Shown in pieces: positions 8,361 to 17,137 of a DNA stretch of 64,000 nt. The DNA is from Pyronema omphalodes. Its lineage: Eukaryota > Ascomycota > Pezizomycetes > Pezizales > Pyronemataceae. The DNA is taken from assembly GCA_024516155.1 (NCBI GenBank), contig JAJJXM010000032.1, positions 62,001 through 126,000 of the forward strand, read 5' to 3'. Positions within the stretch are counted from its first letter, which is position 1. Every line of letters starts with the position of its first letter. The translations under genes were made by a program, and so were the position numbers. The notes beneath the pieces were generated by a model. It was not told the origin of the DNA and did no database searches. It saw only the letters and a program-made list of their open reading frames with translations.

Positions 8361-10346
8361 CCCAGGCTACACCACACGGCAACGGCGACCCCCCCCCCTG
8401 CATTCTCAACAACGAGCACCGAAACCCCCGGTTTTCTCATCGGATTCGGATTCGCAGCACTCTATTACGTTATTCTCTGAATTTTCAGGGAATTCTACGT
8501 TGTTTTTGTTGACTTTTGTCGCAAAATCAGAGTTTTCACGAGTTCTGGCTTACCCCACCTCACGAAATGTGGCCACAACAACGACAGAACAACGCCCGAC
8601 GATCGAAACGGTCCGAAAACGCGTACAATGTTCTAGCCGACCCTCCTCATGATGGATCCAATCCTACCTTTGATGGAAGAGATGGAATAGTTGATGAAGT
8701 TGATGGAAACTTCGCTGGAAGGCCCTTCCAGAGCGTGGTCTTGGCAGGATCATCAGCTCCTTCGGCTTCAACAAAGCAGCAACAGGCGACAACTGAACAA
8801 AGCCGGTTCAGCGACTACCGCCGCGCGTGTGTATCTGCAATTAATAAGGCAATCGCAGTTGACGACAACTGTGCCACCCTAGATCAACTGTTTCATGACA
8901 ACCAAGCCGAACTCACTGGCGCCAGCTTCCTGGGGATACAACAGATCCACCGGGACACACAGCGACGCTTCAATACCCTCGATGACACCATACGCAACAA
9001 CAGCGATGAGATGCGCCACAGATTCGACGTCATGATGACCAAATTCAACGATCTGCTCTTCGAAAACGCGACGCTGCGCAAAACATACGACTCTACACAG
9101 GCAGAAACAGCAGCTTTCAAGGCTGCTGTGGACGCCCTGACGAAGAAAATCGACGAACAGCAACAAGTCATTTCGGCGCCCCCCTCACCGAACCTTACGG
9201 CCTCTTCCTCAGCGATGGAAGAGATGACTATGCAACTGTCTGTCGTCCAACATGACATTCAGGATGTCCTGGACGCTGTCCGCAACCCTCCTGGCAAGAG
9301 AAAGCGAAGGGGAAGCGACCAGAACACCGAACCCACCTCACCAAGGACCAGAGCACCGGTCAACCACAAACCGAGAGCTGCATCACCGGTGCGAAGCCTG
9401 ATGCACTCGAAACATGCGACTACCGCCGCCCAGGACAAGCTTGATGCCCTCAAGCCTATGTCCCCCCTACCTCTCCTCGCGATCACGTCAACCGATGCGA
9501 CACCGGAACCTCACCCTGACAGTTCATCTGCTCAGGACACACCTCTACCCGACGCCCCAAGCACTGCCCCTGCTGAGACGAACGGATGGAAGACTGTGGA
9601 GGCGAAGGCTACGCAGAAGAAGAAGATGAAAGCGAAGGAGACGACATCTACTGCAGCGATATCCAAACAGACCCCCACAACGAAGAATGGTGGAAGGGGA
9701 AAGAATACCCACCAACCCAGACAGACAACCCCCTCCGCAAAGAAGACTTGGGCAGAAGTCGTCAAGAGCGGAGGCATCAACGTCCAGATTGTGCTTGGGA
9801 ATGGCAATCTTGGACTTACAACACCACCGACAAGAAGGGGAGAGAGGCGAGGCGGGGCAGCGAGAAGGCTGAGGAAGAAGGAGGGAGAAGGGGAGAGAGG
9901 GGAGGAGAAGAGGGGCAGGGCTGGCCCGGGTGTCTCAAAGGGCAAAGAGTCAGGAGACACCAGCGGAGGAGTTGAGAGAGGAGAGGAGAGCGGGGGCGCA
10001 GGTGGCCCGGCGGCTTTTTAACTTTGCTTTGGTTTCGTTTTTGCTTTGTGGAGGAAATAAAGGCGGAAAAATGTGTAAAAACGGGAGGGGAAGGGTGGAG
10101 GAAATGGGGGATTGACCCGGCGAGGTGGCCTCCGAGCGCACAGGGCTCCTTGGATCTGACGACGCTAGATGAAAACCTGCACGGCGAGACTTGGGAGACT
10201 ACACTCCCACCCACATTGACAGCTCTGGGGCTTACCCAGTGGGGACCTGGCATCACCCCCAGGTTCTTAACATTGTATTTAATTTGTAGATTCCGCCATA
10301 ACCTTACGGTTGGATGCGTGTATGAAGAAATAAATAAATAAATAAA
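8361..10346 (+). mobile_element. X1: full-length ORF1-only LINE-like element, (TAAA)n tail
   Basis: Complete X copy of 1986 bp. It is flanked by the exact 13-bp TSD CCTCACCGACGCC at 8348-8360 and 10347-10359. A short leader of about 9 nt (CCCAGGCTA) precedes the conserved 5' terminus CACCACACGGCAACGGCGA, then a C10 run and TGCATTCTCAACAAC. A ~170-bp 5' UTR leads to one ORF, a purine-rich stretch, an L2-type 3' module, the AACC/GGTT hairpin and a short (TAAA)n tail. It has no RT, endonuclease or terminal repeats, so it is non-autonomous. The variable-length A-rich tail with a TSD indicates target-primed reverse transcription. Confidence 0.93.
8567..10021 (+). CDS. X1 protein, 484 aa, coiled-coil ORF1-like
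   Basis: The only protein of the X element. The first ATG of the frame is at 8567 (MWPQQRQNNARR in this copy, MSPKQRQNNARR in others); the open frame extends upstream only through non-ATG codons. Layout: basic N-terminus (RRSKRSENAYNVL), a variable block at about residues 65-115, a conserved heptad-like region (RRFNTLDDTIRNNSDEM to AALKAAVDALTKKIDEQQ), a likely NLS (KRKRRGSD), a Pro/Ser/Thr-rich linker, KKTWAEVVKSGG, then an Arg/Gly/Glu-rich tail. Fungal LINE ORF1s often carry a similar WA-V motif before their RNA-binding part, so this may be an ORF1 N-terminal half that lost its zinc knuckles. Biochemical function is not known. Confidence 0.8.
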   Translation: MWPQQRQNNARRSKRSENAYNVLADPPHDGSNPTFDGRDGIVDEVDGNFAGRPFQSVVLAGSSAPSASTKQQQATTEQSRFSDYRRACVSAINKAIAVDDNCATLDQLFHDNQAELTGASFLGIQQIHRDTQRRFNTLDDTIRNNSDEMRHRFDVMMTKFNDLLFENATLRKTYDSTQAETAAFKAAVDALTKKIDEQQQVISAPPSPNLTASSSAMEEMTMQLSVVQHDIQDVLDAVRNPPGKRKRRGSDQNTEPTSPRTRAPVNHKPRAASPVRSLMHSKHATTAAQDKLDALKPMSPLPLLAITSTDATPEPHPDSSSAQDTPLPDAPSTAPAETNGWKTVEAKATQKKKMKAKETTSTAAISKQTPTTKNGGRGKNTHQPRQTTPSAKKTWAEVVKSGGINVQIVLGNGNLGLTTPPTRRGERRGGAARRLRKKEGEGERGEEKRGRAGPGVSKGKESGDTSGGVERGEESGGAGGPAAF

Positions 10347-10515
10347 CCTCACCGACGCCACAAACGTACGCCTGCCAAACGGAACCATCATTGCCCCAGG
10401 GACGAAAGGAGGACGGATGGACGTGGTTCAGTGGATTGGGATATTTTTTGATAGAAAACTCTCCTTCTCTTATCATGTAAAAACGAGACTGACGGCCGCC
10501 GCTAGGTCCCTCAAC
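10347..10515 (+). pseudogene. L2 ORF2, thumb-region segment between X1 and the LTR
   Basis: Continuation of L2 ORF2 (LTDATNVRLPNGT, WIGIFFDRKLSF, RLTAAARSLN) in frame with 7164-8360 after X1 is removed. It ends at TCAAC (10511-10515), the 5-bp target duplicated by the LTR element. The next L2 residues (NALRSLVRHETG) occur twice in the window, at 11053 and at 20409. Confidence 0.9.
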
Positions 10516-11052
10516 TGTCAGGGAACTAGCAACGGACGTTCAAAGAACACACTGAACACTACCGGCAAGCGGGACTAGGCGGGTTCCGGGAAGGGAAACG
10601 GAAGGACAAGGACCGAAGTGCTCGTCAGACGGACGGCACACGAAACAGGAACAGGGACAAGGACAAGAGTGACGTAGGACTGGAAGAAGAAGTCTTTATT
10701 AGGAGCAAGGGAAAGACAAAAGACGTTCGATGGAGAACTCGACAACGGGGAGGCAAGCCTCCTTATGTACAAAGGGGCGGCCAGCACTCTTGCTGGGCCG
10801 TCATCCAACATCGCTACATGAAGCTTCCGTTCTCCATCAATTCACCTGCGACGCCACAGCTCTCCAGCTCGTGGTACGTCATCCATCATCAATCAGTCTA
10901 TCAGTCCCAACGGCACGGCACACACAACAACACAACAACACAACAGCAACACGACACAACACGGCAAGACAACGGCACGATGTCAATCAACAACCACGAC
11001 AACACAATGATGACGCAACAACACAACGGCTCGTCAGGCGTGTGCCGTGACA
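10516..11052 (-). repeat. Solo-like Gypsy LTR, subfamily A (left copy)
   Basis: A 537-bp LTR with TGTCA...TGACA termini and TCAAC on both sides (10511-10515 and 11053-11057). In G1's direction (minus strand) it carries an AATAAA-type site (TTATT on the plus strand near 10696) and, at the other end, a CAACA-rich cryptic repeat. It differs from the LTR at 19872-20408 by only a few bases. Directly right of it lies LINE sequence rather than Gypsy interior, so on its own it reads as a solo LTR. Confidence 0.9.
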
Positions 11053-12137
11053 TCAACGCCCTCCGAAGCCTCGTACGACACGAAACAGGTCTGTCCCCAT
11101 CTGCGACGAGAACACTTTACATCGCGTGTGTGCTATCTAGGTCCGACTTTGGTTCCGAGATCTGGTGGACGGGGCAAAAAAGCCTCGCCAATTTACTACA
11201 AACGCAACAAAACTCTGACCTCCGCCGAATTCTGAACGCTTTCGCCTCGACACCAATTGTAGCCCTACACAACGAAGCAGCTATCCCCCCGGTTTCAGTC
11301 CGCCTACACCACCGCACTCGCAAATACGTCCCCCGTCTTCTCTCTCTCCCCCCCGATCACCCCGTCGTCAGACGCTGCCCCTCCTCCTTCCCCGTTCCTG
11401 ATCACTTCCACTCCTCCATCTGCAGCCCATACGAATATGACTATCAATGGCAGTCACCAGGCACGGCCCCCTCTCGTCTCGTCACCATGCTCCGCTCCGT
11501 CAGCAAGTGGGTACTACCTAACGACACCATCGAAAACACATCGCAACCCAATACCACCCCATGAGAGCGCCCCCGCCTCAAGATCAACATCACCTCCCTC
11601 CAGAAGCCAGAGGCGGCTACAGCACACACAACATTGCTCCAGACCCTCCGCGCAGACCCCCGCAACATCATCGCATATACCGACGGTTCACAACTAAACG
11701 GACGAACCGGAGCGGGATACTGCATCACCGACGGCTTACCTCGCCGAGTGGAAGAACTCATCCCAATGGGCGATACAACCGAAGTATTTGACGCTGAGCT
11801 GAGAGCAATACACAACTGCCTTACGGCCTGCCACAAAACCATCACCCTCAACAGACACACCCGCCGCAAAATACACATATTTACAGACAATCAAGCGGCC
11901 ATCCTTCGCGCCTCCCGCTCCTCCTATGGTCCCGGCCAAGAACTGGCCCTCTCGATCCTCACGACGGTGTCCGCTCTTCGCCGATCCGGATCATCCGTTA
12001 CTCTACATTGGGTCCCCGGACACACAGACATGCCCCCGGGAACGACACAGCCGACCTCCTGGCAAAAACAGCTACCTCCCTTAATCCCACCGCGCCTCCC
12101 CCGATTTTCCTCTCCTGGGTTTGACGCCAGGTACGAG
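11053..12137 (+). pseudogene. Duplicated L2 ORF2 3' segment, truncated
   Basis: Second copy of the L2 region at 20409-21491, about 99% identical by eye. It spans the post-RT region and RNase H (AYTDGSQLNGRTGAGY, FDAELRAI, FTDNQAAIL, HWVPGHTD). Both copies share two nonsense codons: a TGA after QPN.TP at 11562-11564, where relatives have Trp, and a TGA after FLSW/G-V near 12121, where relatives have Arg. Those mutations therefore predate the duplication. This copy also has a 2-nt insertion near 12031 (GACATGCCCCCGGG against GACATCCCCGGG) that shifts the frame. It stops abruptly at 12137 against an LTR of another subfamily. Confidence 0.88.
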
Positions 12138-12535
12138 GGCCGGCACACTAGACAAGGACAGGAACAAGGACAAGAATGACGTGAGTCTTGAGGAGAGAAA
12201 TCTTATTAAAGGTCGAGGGAAAGACACAAGACGTTCGATGGAGAAGTCAACGACGGGGAGGCAAGCCTCCTTATGTACAAATGGCGGCCAGCACTCTTGC
12301 TGGGCCGTCATCCAGAATCGCTACATGACAGCTTCCGTTCTCCATCATTGCACCTGCGACGCCACAGCTCTCCAGCTCATGGTACGTCATCCATCATCAG
12401 TCAGTCCATCAACAACAACGGCACTGCACACACAACAACCCAACACGGCAAGAAAACGGCACGACGTCAACCACAACAACGACAACACAATGATGACGCA
12501 ACAACACAACGGCTCGTCAGCCGTGTGCCGTGACA
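12138..12535 (-). repeat. G1 3' LTR, subfamily B, truncated
   Basis: About 398 bp of LTR ending in CCGTGACA at 12535. It resembles the solo LTR at 43199-43716 (for example GTGAGTCTTGAGGAGAG) more than the A-type LTRs at 10516 and 19872. Roughly 165 bp are missing on its left side, where it abuts L2 sequence at 12137/12138. On the minus strand, the G-rich stretch ACGGTGGGGTAC just before its TGTCA start (12536-12547) is a plausible polypurine tract. Confidence 0.82.
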
Positions 12536-12546
12536 GTACCCCACCG

Positions 12547-14937
12547 TTAGGCTCGAGTTCCTACGAGAGGAGAAGGTTTGTCTGGGTATAACTGATGGAA
12601 TTTCTCAGCGGCCTCAGTTTCGGATAGGTTCGTTTCCGGTTCCCAGGTTGGAGAGCCATGGCCGGTCCACTTGACGAGGTACTGCAGGTTTCCTCTTGAC
12701 CAACGGCTATCCAGAATTTCATCCACGAACCATTCTTCTTCGCCGTCTACTACTACCGGTAGGGGCGGTGGGATAATCTGGCCAGGGAGAGGGTCCGAAG
12801 GGGCTGGGTTTAGTAGGGACACGGGGAAGGTCCTGTGATGATTCATTGTCTCCGGTATGTCCAGCTCGTAGGCGTGGGATCCAATAGGGCGTAACACGGT
12901 GAAGGGACCTAGGTGTTTGTTTTCTAGTTTCTTTGAGGGGCGGCGGGTTCTGAGGTTGCGGGCGTCCAACCATACTAGGTCTCCTGGTTTGAAGACCGGC
13001 GCGGGGAGTCGGGAATTGTCGGCGGCTTCTATGTGGCGGGCTTGGGCGTATTTCATTTCTGAACGTAAGACGTCATGGATGTGTGACATCCTTTCCGCTA
13101 CCTCGTTCGCTTTCACTTCTTCAGGATTGTCTGTCCTGATTTCCAATTCGAAAGAGCATTTGGGGTGTCGGCCGTATATAGCGTAGAACGGAGACAGCGA
13201 CGTTGTATCCGATACTTGGTTATTTGCAGCAAATTCCGCCAGTGGTAAAAATTTCTTCCAATCGTCTTGTAAATAACAGACGTACGCGCGGAGATATTGC
13301 TCCGTAACCGCGTTGATTCTTTCTGTTTGGCCGTCGGTTTGGGGATGGAAGGCCGTGCTCGTGGCAATTTCGATACCCATGCAATTTGCCAGGTGTTTCC
13401 AGAAGTGGGCCACAAATTGCGGACCGCGGTCGGACACTACTGTGTCTGGCAGGCCGTGTAGTTTGAATACGTTTTCCAGGAAGAGTTGCGCGAAGCCTTC
13501 TACGTCTATCGTGGAGTGACAGGGCACCAAGTGTCGCTGTTTCGTGAGTCGGCAAACGATCGCACATATTGCGTCGAAGCCTTCTGATGCCGGTAGTCCA
13601 GTAACAAAGTCCACAGATATATTCTGCCACGGGTGGTGCGGGACCGGTAGGGGTTTCAAGGTTCCATAGGGTGCGTGGCGGGTAGCTTTTGTTCTTTTAC
13701 AAGTGTGGCAATTTCGGACGAATTGGTCCACATCTTTTCTCATCGAGGGCCAGTAATAATTCCTGGCGAGGAGTTCGAAAGTCTTTGCACGGCCCCTGTG
13801 TCCCATGGTGGGGGGGTCGTGGTGATCTTGTAGTAGTTTCAATCGTAGTTTATCCAGCGCGGGGACATAGAGGCAGTCTCGGTAGTACAATCTGTTTTCC
13901 AACACGGAGCAATCGGCGAGTGATATGTCCTTACAGATTTGCGTACCGTCTTCCAGCATTCCCAACACTCGGTTGGGGAATGAATCTGTCTTGTAGCCCT
14001 CTGTAAACAGGAGGTCCACTTCGGAGGGTGCAAGTTTCATGGGCGGGGTCATGCACAACTGGAAGTTTTGCGGCTTCAGTACAGCTTGCTGGTTCGCTAG
14101 TATGCGTTCATCTCCCTCTTCCGGGAGGTCGGCGGCTCGTCTTGTCAGGGCGTCCGGTTTTCCTCCCGACGTTCCCGGTCGATAGGTGATCACAAAGTTG
14201 AACCGAGACAGGAATTCGGACCAGCGTGCTTGTCGTCTGTTTAGCAGCTTTGTCGTCATAAAGTATTCGAGGTTCTTGTGGTCTGTCAATACTTTTATAG
14301 GGAAGGCGGAGCCCTCCAAGTGGGGACGCCATTCCTCGAAACAACGAACTATTGCCAGTAGTTCTTTGTCATAGATTTCGTAGTTGCATTCTGCCGGGGA
14401 GTGCTTTTTGGAATAAAAGGCGACGGGGTGTAACACGTTATCGTCGTCGTATTGTGATAAGACTCCAGCAGACACATAGTCAGATGCGTCTGTTTCTACT
14501 ACAATCGGTTTCTCGTAGTCGAAGTGCTTGAGAATCGGTGCTGATGTAAATGCGTCCTTCAGTCGGTCGAAGGCGCTTTGCTGATCGTTATCCCAGGTAA
14601 AGGGGATTGCTTTACCATCTTTCTTTTTGGTCAGAGCCGTCAGAGGGGAGACCACTTTTGAGTAGTCTTTGATAAATCTTCGGTAAAAATTCGCGAAACC
14701 CAGGAACTCTTGGACCTGTTTCAAATTGGTTGGTTCCTTCCAATCTCTCACTGTGGCTGCTTTGGAATCCATCATGCGCGCGCCGTCGCGGCCGATGTTG
14801 TAGCCCAGGTACTGTACTTCTGCCTTAGCAAACTTACACTTCTCTGGCTTCAAGTGCAGTTTTTCTTGTTTGAGTCGTTCCAGTGATCGGGCTTTGTTTC
14901 GGAGAATACGAGGATATCGTCCAAGTATGCCGTACAA
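12547..14937 (-). pseudogene. G1 pol, distal part: RT end, RNase H, integrase, chromodomain
   Basis: Open frame of about 796 codons. Order: end of RT (LGYNIGRDGARM, VQEFLGFANFYRRF), RNase H (VVETDASDYVSAGVLSQ, YDKELLAIVRCF, LTDHKNLEYF), the HHCC integrase zinc domain (HHDP...CHTCKRTK), the integrase core with its Asp, Asp, Glu triad ([26 protein letters not shown]), the GPY-like region, and a C-terminal chromodomain (VDEILDSRW, YLVKWTG, TWEPETNL). Chromodomains steer integration to marked chromatin. It continues the frame of 14850-16193 after a frameshift near 14880. Confidence 0.92.
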
Positions 14938-16193
14938 AACTTGTCCAGGTATGGTCTCAGGACATCATTTATAAATGCCTGGAAATCTGCAGGCGCGTTG
15001 GTGAGCCCAAAGGGCATCACTTTCGACTCAAATAGACCGTACCTTGTGCGGAAGGCCGTCTTCCATTCTTCGCCCTCTGCCATTCTGATAAGGTTATAAG
15101 CGCTGCGGACATCAAGGGTCGTAAAGTATTGAGCTTTGGAAAGATTCATCATCGTTTCCTGTATCAATGGCAGCGGGTACCGGTTCTTCTTGGTACCTTC
15201 ATTCAGTCTTCGGTGATCGACACACAGGCGTAGGGATCGGTCTGATTTTTTCACGAATAATATCGGCGAGGCGGCTGGTGATTGGGAACGTTGTATAAAT
15301 CCTTTCTCCAAATTCTCATCGAGCCACGTTTTCAGCGTCTGCAACTCGTTGCGTGACAGCGAGTATAGCGGGCCAAAGGGGGGGACGAATCCCTCTTTCA
15401 GTGGGATCTTGTGGTCGTAGGGTCGGTGTGGGGGGAGTTCCTTCGCGTTGACCTCCTTGAATAAATCGAGGTAGTCATGATACTCTTCGGGGATCATGTC
15501 TTTCAGTTCGTCATCCGTGAGGGGGGGCTTGTCCTGTAGGGCGACGGTGATCTCGTCCAACGATAGCGAGAACACTGTCAGGCTTTCGTCATCTACCATT
15601 TCTTTGAAGTCAGAGATGGTTAGACTTGAGATCGCTATTGGGGGTTCGTCCGGGGGGTCGGGGACCGAGTCTTCTAACTCCGGCATGGGGTTTGTGTGGG
15701 GCTCGTGGACAGGGGGAGGGGGCCTCGAGTCCAGGACCTCGACACCGGTTGTGCTTACAGGCAGCGGGGTGCAGTTCCTTAGGCAGTATTGGGAGTCGAA
15801 GCTTACAGTGTTGGAACTGAAGCTTATTGTTACATCGTGTTTTTTCAACCAGGGGATGCCCAACACCACCGGGTAGTGACCCAACTTGGTGACAAACATG
15901 GGAAGGGTTTCCGAGTGACCATTGATGGTACACTCTACTTGGGCGAGATGTGTGATTTTTCCTGAGGATATGGGGCGGCCGTCGATAACTTCGACCGTTC
16001 GGGCGGTGGATAGGGGGGTTAGGGGGAGTTTGTGATGGCGGGCGAAATTGCGGTCAACAAAGGCGATACCAGTGGCGCCGCAGTCAACGAGCGCTACTGT
16101 TTTCACGGAGCGGTTATTGGAAAACAAGGAACAAGAGAGAACAAGGTGTTTGCATTCTAACTTTCCAGTAAAACTTGCGCCCGATAATAGCAA
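14850..16193 (-). pseudogene. G1 pol, proximal part: aspartic protease and RT
   Basis: Pepsin-like retroviral protease with ALVDCGATG (DCGA where DSGA is usual) and the closing motif VVLGIPWL. An acidic linker follows, then the RT: LYSLSRNELQ, SPILFVKKSD, LRLCVDHRRLN, TTLDVRSAYN, MPFGLTNAPADFQ and the catalytic YLDDILVFS. The frame is lost after ETKPDHW near 14880, where a change of 1-2 nt is needed to rejoin ERLKQEKLHLKPEKC in the next frame. No clear ATG lies upstream; it probably continues from gag, whose stop is at 16247. Confidence 0.9.
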
Positions 16194-16246
16194 TGTATCA
16201 GCAATAATATTCCCACCAGCGGCAGAGCCATCTTCTTGCAGCTGGT

Positions 16247-17124
16247 TTATTCTTTTCCCGACACCTCTTCTTCAGTATCCAATAATTCCACGCTCGCCAC
16301 TTTAACATTCGTCTTGGCGGGGCACGACGCAGCCATGTGGCCGAGGCCACCGCAGTAGAGGCAACGTCCTTCTGACAGGCGGGTCGCGCGCTCCTGTGCC
16401 GACAGTTTCTGACGGGGTCCCTGGGCAGGGGTTTGCTTGCTGGAGGAGGCGGTGGTGGCTTGGGTAGCGGGGGTGGGGCGACTGGTGGCGGGGGTGGCGG
16501 TGGTAGTGGTTTTAACTTGGCCGCGGTTGGTACGCAGCTTGCGGAGGTTCTCAAGTGCTCTCAATTGGGAGTCCAATTTTTGGCACTGGTCAACAAATTC
16601 GTGCATCGTAGTGGTGGGTGGGGCGCCAACCAACTTTTCGTGCAACTCGAGGGACAGGCCGTTACGCAGGGCATCCATGGTGGCGGCTTCGTCCCAGCCT
16701 AACTCTGCGACTAAGCGGGAGAACTCTGCATAGTAGTCCGAAAATTCGCGGTTGTTTTGTCGAAGATTTTGTAGTTTGAAACGAGCCGTTGCGCGCTCGT
16801 CCGGGTCTCCAAAGGTACGCTGTAAAATTTTGATGACGTCCTCGACATCGTTGAGGGCCCAGCGGTTGCCATGTTCCTTGATATAAGGAAGAATCTGATC
16901 CAAGGCGCGTCCGCGGAGGCGGCCCATGGCATAAGAAATCCGTTTGTGAGGGGTTGGAAAGCGTAGCTCGTCGCTCACCAACTTGATGCGAAGCAAGGAG
17001 ACAAAGCGGCGGAGGTCCTCCCTGTTGGACCCGTCGAAGGTTGGCGGATCCGAGATTTTGACTCCGGTCACGCGGATGCCAGGGGAGGCGAGTAGCGCGT
17101 TGATGAGTTCACGCTGGCGGGTGA
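16247..17124 (-). pseudogene. G1 gag, capsid and zinc-knuckle part
   Basis: Retrotransposon gag capsid region (FDGSNREDLRRFVSLLR, ALDQILPYIKEHG, FGDPDERATARFKLQ, FSDYYAEFSRLVAELGW) followed by a basic Thr/Pro-rich linker and one CCHC knuckle, CLYCGGLGHMAASC. It ends KEEVSGKE-like before pol. X2 splits its N-terminal side: the residues before the break (NEIHYYEKE) lie at about 19149-19170 and continue here with LTRQRELINALL. Confidence 0.9.
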
Positions 17125-17137
17125 GCTCCTTCTCGTA

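Noticed and set aside
8516..8566. Upstream extension of the X ORF reading LSQNQSFHEFWLTPPHE
   Set aside because: It would start at TTG, not ATG. Although the stretch is conserved in all X copies, so is the non-coding 5' UTR; the first ATG is at 8567 and equivalent sites.
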